Shown: positions 11,550-22,828, counted from the first letter of the stretch. The stretch is 64,000 bases of DNA from Tupaia tana (GCA_026018925.1 JAKSZU010000011.1:8080485-8144484), one strand, 5' to 3'. Numbers and translations: made by a program. Notes: generated from the sequence alone by a model not told the origin.

Positions 11550-11757
11550 TTTCAAGTTTATTTATTTCATGAGAGAGAAAACACCCCCCACAGGCTCTTG
11601 ACACCACAATCCACCCTCAGCTTCAGCCAGCCCCAGATCATGGGCACACAGGTGCCTGGCACACTCAGGGCGTCTCTGAGTTTGAACTTAGAACCTTTCC
11701 ATGTGGGATTGGCTTGTAGAGCATTAGGTTATATCACTGTGCTGCTGTGAGGCCCCT
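11550..11757 (-). mobile_element. SINE-B
   Basis: Antisense: AAGTTTATTTATTTCATGAG, CAGCTTCAGCCAGCCCCAGA, GTTTGAACTTAGAACC (B-box side) and TGCTGCTGTGAGGCCCC. Confidence 0.87.
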
Positions 11758-11800
11758 CAGTTTGTGATTTTTAAGTTGCTCTCTCACAGCTAATTAATAG

Positions 11801-12079
11801 CATTTTGTTTGTTTTTTTGTTTGTTTTGGAGATGTTTTTGCCATAGGGCCCGTGCGTTTGACAGAAAGACAGAGAGAGACAGAGACAGAAAGTGAGAAAT
11901 CAACCCCTAGGGGGGATGGCCATGCCACAGTCCCTTCTCCTCTATTCTCCTCTCGGGATCTTGGGCACACATGCACATGCGCCCGCTGTGAGTTTAAGCC
12001 ACCGGGTCTGGGACTTGAACTGTGGGCGACTACATGGGAGTCCAGCAACATAGCTATTATTATGCCAACTGCTGGTCCC
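11801..12079 (-). mobile_element. SINE-A, fairly young
   Basis: TSD CTAATTAATAG at 11790-11800 and about 12079-12089. The 3' end carries GTTT repeats instead of a pure poly(T). The head CTGCTGGTCCC is intact. Confidence 0.95.
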
Positions 12080-12089
12080 TAATTAATAG

Positions 12090-12769
12090 TGTTTCAAAAG
12101 TGTGGAAACATTTATTTAGAAAAGGAAGGAGTTGTAGATGCGTTCTCCAGGGACACAGTGTCAAAGCCAGACACAAGGAGACCACAGTCTTCAGTCCTGC
12201 ATGAGGACCCATGTCCCTTGGAAAGGTCATTGCCTGACACTTTGTCAGGCACTAAGACTGTGTGGACTTCATCCACTTAGTAGTAAATTCTAGTATCAGA
12301 GCTGAGAGAACCTTCTGGGTTTCAAGACCATCTAAGGGTGATCCAGACAAGAAAAACTAACACTGTCCTCCCTCCATCCTGCCCGCCCCCCCACTGCTCT
12401 CCACTCCCCACCCCCCTGCACCAGGGTCAACATTACAGGGTAGCTGGGCATCTCCGACTCTTTCTTAGTTGACCTGCATTCGTCCTCCTGGACTGCCTAC
12501 TAAACTCCTATTTCAACTTCCCCGGCTCACCCATGGCCCTCGTACATGATAGGAGGGCAACAAAACTTTGGTACCAACCAACATACTGACCTTTCAGGCA
12601 ACTAAAAGAGCAGAGAATGGTTATGCCCTTCCTGCAATAGATTCCATCTAAATCCCTCCTCTCACCTTGAACTCCAACTCCAATTTCCTTCAATACCATG
12701 ACTAACTGAAGAGACGATGGTGTTCTCCCTCTCCCTGGGGTTCTGGTGGAACATTAAGACTCATCCCCT
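12090..12769. other. Unassigned sequence
   Basis: It contains a C-rich patch (12380-12420) but no named repeat or coding region. Confidence 0.45.
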
Positions 12770-13034
12770 GGGACCAGCAGTTAGTGTAATGGCTATGTCG
12801 CTGGACTCCCACGTAGTCGACCGTGGTTCGAGTCCCGGACCCGGTGGCTTAAACTCACGCCGGGCGCGTGTGCGTGCGTGCCCAAGATCCCGAGAGGAGA
12901 ATGGAGGAGAAGGGATTGCGGCGTGGCCATCCCCCCTGGGGGGTGATTTCCTGCTTTCTGTCTCTCTGTCTCTGTCTGTCTGGCGAGCGCACGCGCCCTA
13001 TAGCAAAAACCTCTCAAAAAAAAAAAAAAAAAAA
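12770..13034 (+). mobile_element. SINE-A, very young, near consensus
   Basis: TSD AAGACTCATCCCCT flanks it (12757-12769; 13035-13048). It keeps the B box GGTTCGAGTCCC and many CpGs (CGCCGGGCGCGTGTGCG), so little methylation decay has occurred. A 157-codon ORF starting at 12717 runs through it and is a by-product. Confidence 0.98.
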
Positions 13035-13365
13035 AAGACTCATCCCCTTCCTCCTTGGCAAATGGGATCTAGGCACCCCTGGAAGAAGCCAGTTCTGGGG
13101 AGCTTAGTGCAAACGACTGCCTTGCCTCCGCCTCCCGTCTACAGCACACGAGACCACAGGTACATATTTCCCACGTCAGTGCACCCCTGAGAATCTGTGC
13201 AATCTCGAGTAGGGTCTCTTTAGGTCTGACTCGATTCCATTACCCCAACAGGGTGTGCAGACAACAGCTGGCTGACGTAGCGTTTCAGGTCTGTATCTGC
13301 TCCTGCTACCCAATCTCCTTGTAAAAGAAGCTAGGGCCTTTCAGGCAACTAGAGTTCAGCAAAAA

Positions 13366-13899
13366 TCATCTTTTTATGAACTCGAATCCCGTCCTGTCAT
13401 AGTAAATATAAGATGGTTTACGGTCACAGAGCACATCGATTGGCTTCATAAACTCTGACTCCTGGCGCTCAGCTGGGTGCCTTGCTATCTGACTCTTCGG
13501 GTGGAGTTTGCCCAGTGGAACTGTTTGCCAGTGATTCCCATCAATGTAGAAAAACAGGACATACAGCCCATAAATTCTCTGCTTCGCTCCGGGTGAGGGT
13601 GGGGTGGTGGGTGGGGACGGGGTGGGGTGGGGATGGAGGGCCGGGGGCAGGGCCTGAAGACGGGGGAATGGAGGATGTAGAAGGACTTCCATCAGGATAC
13701 TGTTTCTCCAGTCTCTGAATCTGTCTTTCACGCTGGACATTTTTATAGGGCCATTCAATCGCAGGATGTAATGGAGATCAGAGCGGGCAGGACGGGGCTG
13801 CAGTGTCAGGAATCGGATAGAGTTACTGCGCCCCGCCCGCTGTCCCTGGTGTGTGCCCCGCTGGCCACACTGGTGACAGGATGTGAAATGTCTGTCCAC
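13366..13899 (-). other. Unrecognised 177-codon ORF in GC-rich block
   Basis: This is an open minus-strand frame starting MDRHFTSCHQCGQRGTHQGQ and ending RTGFEFIKR. Residues about 85-105 are a low-complexity Pro/His run from a CCCCACC repeat. I recognise no domain; a CxxC pair near residues 8-11 is isolated. Another frame reads NVQRERQIQRLEKQYPDGS, so a frameshifted retrocopy of an mRNA is possible. No poly(A) tail or splice context was found. A chance ORF in GC-rich sequence is equally plausible. Confidence 0.2.
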
Positions 13900-14548
13900 A
13901 GCAGACGCGACTGTCCCTGCCTCTTGTGGAATGAATTGCCCTGGACTCCGCTGGCCAAGGCTGTGTCTGACTCATCTCCTGGCATGTGAAAGGAGCTCAG
14001 TGAACTCTTGCAGGCTGCCAGGCTTCTTCTTACCAGAGACAGTGCCAAAGTTACTACTTGCTAATTCCAGAAATGACTGGGTGGTAAATGACAACCAAGA
14101 GAAGGGGGAGTGAGGGGGCAAAGTCTAATCTCTTCCTTTGCTCATGTTTTAGGATATTTTGAGATGTCCCAAATGCTAGTCTCTGCTAGAGGACTCAACT
14201 GTCTAGGGACATTTGCAGTGTGACTTGGTCAGCTCTGGGTAGCTCCTGAAGTTGAGAGCCTGTGGCCACTGAGAGCTTCATTAGAGAATGGTGCCTTCAG
14301 CACCACAGACCAGCACTCTATCTACCCTTCATTTTCCCTTTGGTGATTGGGTATCAGCAAAATGCGTGGCTCCATCTTTTGGATGCCTGTGTGAATGATA
14401 CGCCTGCCTTCTCGCACATGTCCATTTCCTGCTGGGGTTCCCTGGTGTCCTCAGCCTGGTAGGTCTGAGACCATGTGGCCAATACATTTAGGACTGGTCC
14501 AGGCTGGATAGTATCTATCTCAAAGTGAATTCTTGCAAGAAAATTTGG
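13900..14548. other. Unassigned sequence
   Basis: No repeat family or gene is recognised. Confidence 0.4.
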
Positions 14549-14660
14549 GGCCTGCAGGTGGTGCAGTGTTTGAGGTGCTGGACTCCCACATGGCCAACCA
14601 TCGTTTGAGTTCTGTATCTGATGTCTTACTTTCTTAATTTCCCTTTCTCTCTCTGGTCAG

Positions 14661-14703
<43 letters not shown>

Positions 14704-14730
14704 TAAATAATTCTTAAAATAAAAAAAAAA
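14549..14730 (+). mobile_element. SINE-D with (TAA)n tail
   Basis: GGCCTGCAGGTGGTGCAGTG head, CTGGACTCCCACATGGCCAA, then a TCTCTCTCTGGTCAGATTAA end. The tail has expanded into about 12 TAA units (14664-14702). Confidence 0.85.
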
Positions 14731-14849
14731 GAAAACTCATAGCAGAGGGAAAGAAAAATGTAATCCAGTGTTACCTCCTAAGACAAGAGACTTAGTTCTT
14801 GGTGTCGTACAAAAATGCACAGCTGCACCCACTGTTTGAACTGCTCTTC

Positions 14850-15025
14850 CTTTAGGGCATGGGTCCCAGTGCTGGCTGCTTATTACAATTACCTGGGGAG
14901 CTTGTAAAGACTAGTGTCCTGGTTTTGTCTCCAGACACTTGTATTTTATTGGTCTGAGGTAGGCTGCAAGGCATCTGTGCATTTTTTCAAAGCTCCCAAG
15001 ATGATTCTAATGTGTACCGAGGAAT
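14850..15025. mobile_element. MER5A-like hAT-Charlie element
   Basis: ACAATTACCTGGGGAGCTTG on the left and CAAGATGATTCTAATGTGTA on the right are the near-palindromic arms of MER5A. Confidence 0.8.
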
Positions 15026-15600
15026 GGGACCTCTCTCTTGAGATGTGTAATGAGTAAATGACGGAGATGAAAGCAATTTGTCTCTGATCTCTTAGTGAAT
15101 CTTTCACAGCCACACCCCTAATGCCTAAGAATTCTAGGGTTTTCATAGGTGAGGTGTTTTAAGGTTTTCATACTAAGCATTTTAAGGTTTTCTGCTTTGC
15201 CAGAAAGTGTTGCTAGAATATAGGTTCAAATTTCATCAATCTGTCCTCAGTCTGCACACTTGAGGAAGTTCAATTTCATTTCCTGCACTTTGGTATCTCT
15301 ACCTTTTAAAAGAAGAGAACGTTTTAAAAAGTTTTCCTGAAGTACTAATTACCTTAGTTCAAAACCAGTTCCTTTATGAGGTATCTGTATTGCAGTTGCA
15401 TTTGGAATAAAGTAGCATTATATTGTTGAATTAGTTAGGGGTATTTATCTACAATATTTGGTAATGAAAGTATTTGATATATTATTTTGTTTGGAAAGAG
15501 GTCAGCTCACTTTATAGTGGACATTATCAGTACGGGTGTCCAGACTAATGAAAAGGAAACACTCCATAGGAAACCAAAAATCCAAACAAATGTTGCAATA
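15026..15600. other. Unassigned AT-rich sequence
   Basis: AT-rich with no identifiable element. It may be further decayed L1 upstream of the next fragment. Confidence 0.35.
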
Positions 15601-15935
15601 AAAAATTTTGTTTCAGCGTTGTTTCAATGTTCAAAATTGTGTTGACTGTGATGATTGCATTATGATTACTTAAGGAAATGTTTTTGTTCTTAGAAAATAC
15701 ACTGTGGTAGTATTTAGAGGTGGGATGTCACCATGCCTGACTCTACTGTGGTTCAGAGAAAAAAAAAAAAAAAAACCAGTATATTTAGTTGGGCACACAG
15801 AGAGGCAATAGGGGAAGAAAAAGTATTGGTGATTCCAGACTTTATATAATTTCCCTATAACCTGGAAAGTTTTCAAAATAAAAATTGATGGAATCATATA
15901 ATTGTTAAGTAATTAAAAAATGGTGGTCCAATTGT
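15600..15935 (+). mobile_element. L1M 3'-end fragment
   Basis: TTCTTAGAAAATACACTGTG, GTATTTAGAGGTGGGATGTC and GTTTTCAAAATAAAAATTGA follow the end of old L1M elements: the 'new cycle' tail with the A-rich terminus. Confidence 0.65.
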
Positions 15936-16294
15936 AAAACACAACACAACTAAACTGTGCAGAAAATGAATATTGTGAATTGTACAACCTGAGCCAAAAA
16001 AATAAAATCAAGAAGTGCTGGTCTCAGTTACTTTAAGGATAGTGTATGTTTCCGTCTTGTACCCAGAAAGTGAAGAAGAAAATGCTAGTTGTCAGCTATT
16101 CCTTGAAGCTGGTAACAGTGTTCATTTCTAGAATTTTATCAGGGAAAGGGTACCTTAACTATAACAAATAGCTTAACACCTTAGGAATAAATAAATTATA
16201 TAATAAACATTTTAAATGTATTAAAAACTAAAAACTTATATATAGCATATAAAAATTATATATGCAATGCATATGATATGAAAATTATATTGCT

Positions 16295-16725
16295 TCTAAT
16301 ATTGTCAGAGGACAGTTATGCTTGCCAGAGAGACACAGAGAGAAAGACCAATGCTAGGATTTGAACTGTGGTTGGCCATGTGGAATCCAACTCTCTTTCT
16401 TTTTTTTTTTTTTTTTTTTTTTTTGTGGAGAGGTTTTTGCTATAGGACGCGTGCGCTCGCCAGACAGAGAGAGACAGAGAGACAGAAAGCAAGAAATCAC
16501 CCCCCCCCCCCAGGGGGGATGGCCATGCTGCAATCCCTTCTCCTCCATTCTCCTCTCAGGATCTTGGGCATGCACGCACACGCGCCTGGCGTGAGTTTAA
16601 GCCACCGGGTCCAGGACTCGAACCGCAGTCGACTACGTGGGAGTCCAGCGACATAACCATTATGCTAACTGTTGGTCTCTTGGAATCCAACTCTCTTAAC
16701 TAGTAGGCTACTTGGGTGACCCTTC
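16295..16725 (-). mobile_element. Old SINE split by a younger SINE
   Basis: GACAGTTATGCTTGCCAGAG, GATTTGAACTGTGGTTGGCC and CATGTGGAATCCAAC are an antisense old SINE. It resumes after 16697 with AACTAGTAGGCTACTTGGGT. The interruption is the SINE-A at 16398. Confidence 0.75.
16398..16680 (-). mobile_element. SINE-A, young, nested in old SINE
   Basis: The perfect 17-bp TSD TGGAATCCAACTCTCTT occurs at 16381-16397 and 16681-16697. Poly(T) is about 27. The copy is full length, with a C run at about 16500-16511. Confidence 0.98.
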
Positions 16726-16799
16726 TATAATTTTTATATATAGCAAAACTGTATGTAAAATACAAAAGGAAATGTTTAAATAAATATATACTTAATATA

Positions 16800-16882
16800 T
16801 TTTGGGTCATTGGAAAAGTCATGACACATTTTTTTAAAGAAAAACATAGAGAAATACGCTATGACTTTTCTGACAACCCAAT
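16800..16882. mobile_element. 80-bp palindromic mariner MITE, family M2
   Basis: The left arm TTGGGTCATTGGAAAAGTCA mirrors the right arm CTATGACTTTTCTGACAACC, separated by a T/A-rich core. It has TA-rich flanks as expected for Tc1/mariner insertion. Confidence 0.75.
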
Positions 16883-17088
16883 AATAAAAGTTACATCATA
16901 CGTATATTTTAAAATCTCACTTCAGTTGTATGTACAGTCTAGAACTAAAGTTGGGATATGTAAAGGTTTCAATCCCCACATATCTTGAGAAGACATCACC
17001 TTGCCCTTGGTTTGCCCTGGCTAGCTGTGCCCTGTGGGAGGCTGAGGGACTGAAGCAACTTTATGGGTTTTTGTCAAAGGTTGTTTTT

Positions 17089-17330
17089 GGGACCAGCAGT
17101 TAGCGTAATGGCTATGTCGCTGGACTCCCATGTAGTTGACCGCAGTTCAAATCCCAGACCCGGTGACTTAAACTCGTGCCTGGCGTGTGCCCGGTGCATA
17201 TGCGTGCATTCCCAAGACCACGAGAGGAGAAGGGATTGTGTGGTGTGTCCATCCCCCTTTGGGGATGATTTCTTGCTTTCTGTCTCTCTCTGTCTTTCTG
17301 GTATGCGCACATGCCCCATAGCAAAAACCT

Positions 17331-17360
<30 letters not shown>
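17089..17360 (+). mobile_element. SINE-A, young
   Basis: TSD AAAGGTTGTTTTT just before 17089 and after the poly(A) at 17359. The body is slightly shortened around CACGAGAGGAGAAGGGATTG. Confidence 0.96.
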
Positions 17361-17361
<1 letters not shown>

Positions 17362-17399
17362 GGTTGTTTTTGTAAAAGATGGGAAAATGAACTGAACAA

Positions 17400-18375
17400 T
17401 AATCTCTCTAAGTAAGACATACAAACAGCCAAAAGTATTTGAGGAAATACTCAACATCCTTCATCATAAGGGAGATGCAGATTAAAACCACAATGAGATA
17501 CCACCTAACCGCTATCAGAATAGTGAAGATTAGAAATAAAAAAGTGGTAAGTGGTGCAGGGATGTGGTGAAAAGGGAACTCTCCTACACTGTTGGTGGGA
17601 ATATAAACTGGTTCAGCTACTGTGGAAAACAATATGGAGGTTCCTCAAAGATCTACAAATAGAACCATTTGATACAGCAATCCCACTTCTGGGTATCTAC
17701 CCATAGGACAGGAGAATGCTCAGTCAGAAAAGTGCTTGCACATTAATGTATATTGCAGTATTATTCATGATCGCTAAGACATGGAACCAACCTAAATGTC
17801 CACGAACAGATGAATGGATGGAAAAAGTGTGGCACATACACTCTGTGGAATTCTACTCAGCCATAAAAAAACAAGACCCTGACATTTGATAGAAAGTGGT
17901 CAAGTATGGAGGATCTATTGCTGAGTGAAGAAAGCCAGGATATGAAAGAAGGATATTGTGTGTATCCACTTAATATATACCGACTATCTGCACTTTATAG
18001 TAAAGATCGAAATATTGGAAGTCATAAAAGCAGTGAAAATAGTTATGGATGCCGAAGACAGTGTGGAATGGAGTAGGGGGGAGAAGGGAAGAGTATAGAA
18101 AAGGATAGCAAGAGAACAAATAGAGGCATGACATTAGTGGGATACAGAAATGGTTTATTACCTGTTGATGATAACATGAATAGTATTCTCAACTGGACTG
18201 GTCTGAGAAGTAATTCATGTTGGGTAAATTCTTTATATAAGCCAAATGATATACAGGGATTTAATGTTTAAAAAATAATGAGAATAATTAAGAAATGTAA
18301 TACACTGTAAAAATACATGTGATTCAATGTAATATAAAAAAGATTATGATAATAAATAAAAATTTAAAAATAATT
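17400..18375 (+). mobile_element. L1 3' region, sense
   Basis: ATTAAAACCACAATGAGATA, CTGTTGGTGGGAATATAAAC, CAATCCCACTTCTGGGTATC, CCTAAATGTCCACGAACAGA and GGAATTCTACTCAGCCATAA are hallmark sequences of the mammalian L1 3' end. It is 5' truncated and ends in A-rich sequence near 18375. No intact ORF2 remains. Confidence 0.93.
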
Positions 18376-18384
18376 TAAAAAGGG

Positions 18385-18505
18385 CATTCCAAAAGTTTAT
18401 GTAAAAATGAAATTAAAATATGAGTTTATTTTGGTGCAACAATTTTGAAATTCAGACATAGTTTTTATATGCATTTCCACAAACTTTTTGAAGATTCCCT
18501 TGTAA
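18385..18505. mobile_element. Mariner-like MITE, family M1
   Basis: CATTCCAAAAGTTTATGTAA, GAGTTTATTTTGGTGCAACA and CCACAAACTTTTTGAAGATT give left arm, core and right arm. It sits between two L1 fragments. Confidence 0.85.
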
Positions 18506-19140
18506 ATGCATACAACAGAATACTATATAACAATGAAGTAACTACTTTTACATGCAATAACATTGATGAATCTCATAAACACAAACTGAGTGAAAGAAGA
18601 CAGTCACTAAATCGTACATACTATAATTTCACTTACATGTAATACAAAAGCAGACAAATCAAGTCTATAGTAATAAAAGTAAGAGCAGTTTATTTTGCTG
18701 AGAGGTGACAATCAAAAGATGACAGTAGGGGGGACCAGCAGTTAGCATAATGGCTATGTCACTGGACTCCCACGTAGTCGACTGCGGTTCAAGTCCCGGA
18801 CCCGGTGGCTTAAACTCACGCCGGGCGCGTGTGCATGTGTGCCCAAGATCCTGAGAGGAGAATGAAGGAGAAAGGATTGCGGCATGACCATCCCCTCTGG
18901 GGGGTGATTTCTCGCTTTCTATCTCTCTGTCTCTCTCTCTCTCTCTGGAGAGCGCACGTGCCCTATAGCAAAAACCTCTCCAAAAAAATAAAAGATGACA
19001 GTAGGGAGACTTCTGGTTTGTTGGTTCACTCTATTTCTTGATCTGGGGGTACTTAAGTATATTCACTTTGTAAAATTTCATCAAGCTGTATGCATGCAAA
19101 TTATAAATTGTTAGTATAATTTTTAAAAATTAACTTTAAA
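18506..19140 (+). mobile_element. Second L1M 3' fragment, split by SINE
   Basis: GCAATAACATTGATGAATCT, CAAACTGAGTGAAAGAAGAC, CTATTTCTTGATCTGGGGGT and TTCATCAAGCTGTATGCATG match an older L1M 3' end. The SINE-A at 18731-18989 interrupts it. Confidence 0.85.
18731..18989 (+). mobile_element. SINE-A, young, inside L1M
   Basis: TSD AAAGATGACAGTAGGG at 18715-18730 and 18991-19006 restores the L1M when one copy is removed. The poly(A) is short (CAAAAAAAT). Confidence 0.98.
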
Positions 19141-19144
19141 AAGC

Positions 19145-19487
19145 AAAAAAAGATTAAATGTGTCTGAGATTTTCATTTACCTAAAATGTAGGGCTGCCAT
19201 ATTGTGCGGTTGAAACTACATTTTCATAATATTTACAATATAAAGATATTGAAACTTATGTTGCCTTAAAAATTTGTATTAAGAGAATCTGAAAATATTG
19301 AGACACTGTAATTTTCCAATCCTCCTTCCCCAGAAAGAGACCTCTAGCTCATCTCTTTTAGAAAATGAGAGCTGGGGAAAAAATGAGCCAATTGCAGTCT
19401 AAATTCGTGGTATTTAAGGACTTTCTAATCTACGTGAAGTGCTCAGTATAGATTCGGATATAAAGCAGTTAATAAAGATGGTTGTTA

Positions 19488-19490
<3 letters not shown>
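19145..19490. other. Unassigned AT-rich sequence
   Basis: No repeat or gene is recognised. Confidence 0.4.
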
Positions 19491-19492
<2 letters not shown>

Positions 19493-19527
<35 letters not shown>

Positions 19528-19788
19528 CTTTTTTTGGAGAGGTTTTTTTGCTATAGGGCGCGTGCGCTCGCCAGACAGACAGAGAGAGACAGAGAGATAG
19601 AAAGCAGGAAATCACCCCCCAGGGGGGATGGCCACGCCGCAATCCCTTCTCCTCCATTCTCCTCTTGGGATCTTGGGCACGCACACACACGCGCCCGGCG
19701 TGAGTTTAAGCCGCCTGGTCTGGGACTCGGACCGCGGTCGACTACGTGGGAGTCCAGCGACATAGCCATTACGCTAACTGCTGGTCCC
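19493..19788 (-). mobile_element. SINE-A, very young
   Basis: Poly(T) exceeds 35. The CpG-rich body (CACACGCGCCCGGCGTGAGT; ACCGCGGTCGACTACGTGGG) and head ACTGCTGGTCCC are near consensus. TSD TTAAGCTTTTT at both ends. Confidence 0.97.
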
Positions 19789-19819
19789 TAAGCTTTTTTT
19801 TTTTTAAAGGTGTTTTTGA

Positions 19820-20290
19820 CATTGGCACTGTGTAAACATTTTTATGACAACTATTTAGATTTTCATGTTTGTCTTCTTTTACAATCCAGCCTTTTATTCT
19901 CTGATCTCTCTATTCCATTCTTTCAAAAAACATAAACCGTATATCAAGCATGCAAATTATATAGTTAACCATCCAGGCTTAATATTTGGCCATATTTGCT
20001 TTAGACATACTTAAAAGTAGATCTAGATATTTTTTAAAGAACCAAACCAGTGTAATTACAAGTAAGTTTCTTTGTGGCTCTCAGATTCTATCCTCTTCTC
20101 GTCTTTCCCTGAGGCAACCCCTATTCTGAATCCTTTTTTATTTACTTGCACATTTTTACCTATACACAGCATAACTAACTCCTATTATTTTGTATTTTTA
20201 AATTTTATATAAAATATTTGACAATTTCATTTTGATTTATCTATGTATTTATTGTAGTACTTTAATACTTTTCAGCATTTGGTTAAGAAT
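19820..20290. mobile_element. Probable old L1M fragment
   Basis: CCCTGAGGCAACCCCTATTC, CTGAATCCTTTTTTATTTAC and TTGCACATTTTTACCTATAC resemble a segment of old L1 3' UTR. The orientation is uncertain and the flanks are AT-rich and unassigned. Confidence 0.5.
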
Positions 20291-20334
20291 TTTTGCATGT
20301 CTAATTATTTTTAAAGAATTACTTATTTTAATTA

Positions 20335-20508
20335 TTACTACTATTATTTTAATTTTTGCTATAGGGTACATGTACTCAGCAGAGAGAGAAAGAGAGAGAG
20401 AGGGAAAGTGAGAATGCCAGCTGCCAGGTCCGGGACTCAATCCATGGCCGGTCACGTGGGAACCCAGTGCCTCAGGCACTATAGCACTATGCTACCTGCT
20501 GGTCCCTC
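20335..20508 (-). mobile_element. SINE-D, antisense
   Basis: TTTTTGCTATAGGGTACATG, a GA-rich stretch, CCAGGTCCGGGACTCAATCC and CTACCTGCTGGTCCCTC. The central SINE-A body is absent. Confidence 0.85.
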
Positions 20509-20509
20509 A

Positions 20510-22065
20510 ATTTTTTTTTTTTTTCCAAAATCATTTCTTATAATGCAATCTTGTGAGAATATAGCTTTCCCGAGTCATAGATATTTTCTCTCAAAATTCT
20601 GCAGAATCCAATTCCTAGTCTTAGAGTATTTAACATTGTGAAGTAAGGGCCTTAGACCTTTGTCTTTTTTTTTTTTTCCTTCAGGTAGCTTGTAACATTT
20701 TTGTCTTTGTTTTTAAAACTCTAAACATTTACCAGGACGCATGGCATGTTAGCGTCTTTTCATTAACTTTGTAAATGGTGAATGTTTTCCTTGGTCAGAT
20801 ACTAGATCTTGAGCTCTTTTTCTAGAATGACTCACACCATGGAGCTTCATTCTCTGGTCTCTGTCGGTCTCATTTCCTTCCTGTCCTCATTTCATAATAG
20901 CTTTTCTCTGCAGCCTCAGAAGGGGTGGCTTCAAGTTTGTCCTCGACTGTGATAATTAGCTTTTCTACGCTTGTGCTTTTCATTTCTTCGAATGATTTCC
21001 TCTGTCCCCTTTTCATTAGTGCCTCTCAAGTTACTGCTTCTTCACCTGTCTTCATCCGTAGTATTTCTATTTTCCTCTATGCTTTTATAAAGTCCACATT
21101 CAGGTTTAGTGAAAATACGTGGCAGGTATCACTTAGAACTTACCTCTGGTTTTGTTTGTTAAAAATCTTTGTTTTCCTCCAAAATGTACCTGTGTGGTCT
21201 CATCCTATGTACGGCTTATTCCTTTCCTTTAATTTTGTGGCTTCTCTGTCTAGAACAGATTGATGCTGGTTGTTATCTGCTGACTCATGCTTGAGTGCTC
21301 AAGGTTTTATTCAGGCCTGTAATTTGCCCAAAAAGTAGAATGAATGAGTCACCTCAGATAAGCAGGAGGTCCATCTAGTGAAAAATCCATTCTAATGAAA
21401 TGATTCAGCAGCTGCGGGGAGGGGAAAGAGGCTGAATTTCAGCATGCTTACCAGGGACACATTGGTGGGTGCCCCCATTCCTTGCTCATTTTCCGGAATC
21501 TTCTGGGTTCGATGGGTGCTTTCCAAATCAGCTTTTGTTTGTTGGGAATTTGTTGTTTTTCGTTTGTTTTAATTCGGTTTAGTTGAACCCTCTCTCAGCA
21601 TACAATTTGACTGTGTCTGACCCCCCTGCCTATTCTGTCCCCTGGTCTTTGAGAGAAATATTTTGCTGTCCTAAGGATTTTCTCCTGGGTACAGGCATAG
21701 TGCCACTGAGTTTCTGGGTGGCTCTGTTTGTTCTGACTTGTTTCCCAGCCCCCGTTGAAGCTAGAAAGATTCAGATTCTTCTGGTACAGCCCCTACTTTA
21801 TGTTCCTCACACCCTGGTCTTGTTTCAGGGAGGATCCTAGGTACCGTGGCCTTAGTGCCATCCCTTCACTTGGTTCCGCCCGTGCTCCAGTGCAGAAGAA
21901 CGTCGGAGTTGAATGAGGACTTAAAGAAGGCTTCCCACAGTTTTACCTTCCTTTTGTCATTTTGCAGGAGACTGGGGAAAGATGTAAGAAGGAGAAAGGA
22001 TCATGAAAGCCATAATGTCTTTGACTTCATAATTTGTGCCTTTGCTTTCATGCTTAGTAAATACT
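20510..22065. other. Unassigned 1.5-kb block
   Basis: Pyrimidine-rich single-copy-like sequence without identifiable repeats. ORFs at 20925-21263 and 21583-21840 look non-coding: Ser/Phe-rich with no motif. Confidence 0.4.
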
Positions 22066-22068
22066 TCT

Positions 22069-22341
22069 CGGGAACAGTAGATGACATAATGGTTATGTCA
22101 CTGGATTCCTATGTAGTCGACCATGGTTCGAGTCTTTGACCTGGGAGCTTAAAACTCACACCAGGTACATGTGCATGCATGCCCAAAATCCTGAGAAGAG
22201 ACTGGAGGAGAAGGGATTGTGGCATGGCCATCCTCCTTGAGGGATGATTTCTCACTTTCTGTCTGTCTCTCTCTACCTCTCTGGCAAACACATGTGACCT
22301 ATGGCAAAATCTTCTCTCTAAAAAAAAAAAAAAAAAAAAGA
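22069..22341 (+). mobile_element. SINE-A, intermediate age
   Basis: GGGAACAGTAGATGACATAA head through CTATGGCAAAATCTTCTCTC and poly(A). The next copy begins inside or right after this tail. Confidence 0.93.
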
Positions 22342-22342
22342 G

Positions 22343-22594
22343 GGACCAGCAGTTGACGTAATGGCTATGTCATTGGACTCCCATGTGGTCTACCATGGTT
22401 AGAATCCAGGACCCAGTGGGTTAAACTCATGCCCGGCATGTGTGCATGCATGCCCAAGATCCTGAGAGGAGAATGGAGGAGAAGGGATTGCGGTGTGGCC
22501 ATTCCCCTTGGGTGGTGACTTCTCACTTTCTGTCTGTCTCTCTCTATCTCTCTGGCAAGCACATGTGCCCTATAGCAAAAATCTCTCTCTTAAA

Positions 22595-22600
<6 letters not shown>
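22343..22600 (+). mobile_element. SINE-A, tandem second copy
   Basis: GGGACCAGCAGTTGACGTAA directly follows the poly(A) of the first copy. The B box is damaged (GGTTAGAATCC). The tail passes into the GAAA microsatellite. Confidence 0.95.
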
Positions 22601-22634
<34 letters not shown>

Positions 22635-22786
22635 AAAAAAGAAAGAGAGAAAGAGAAAGAGAGAGAGAGAAAGAGAGAAAGTGAGAAAGAGAGAGAGGAA
22701 GAAAGAAAAAGAAAGAAAGAAAGAAAGAAAGAAAGGAAGGAAGGAAGGAAGGAAGGAAGGAAGGAAGGAAGGAAGGAAGGAAGGAA

Positions 22787-22828
<42 letters not shown>

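Noticed and set aside
12770-12860. tRNA gene (A box and B box present)
   Set aside because: The acceptor stem does not pair, and a SINE body, poly(A) and TSD follow. It is the tRNA-derived head of a SINE.
17400-18375. Active L1
   Set aside because: Only the 3' part remains, with no intact ORF2 reading frame and no 5' end.
22069-22600. Segmental tandem duplication
   Set aside because: The two units are independent SINE copies with different substitutions and heads, the second landing in the first's poly(A).
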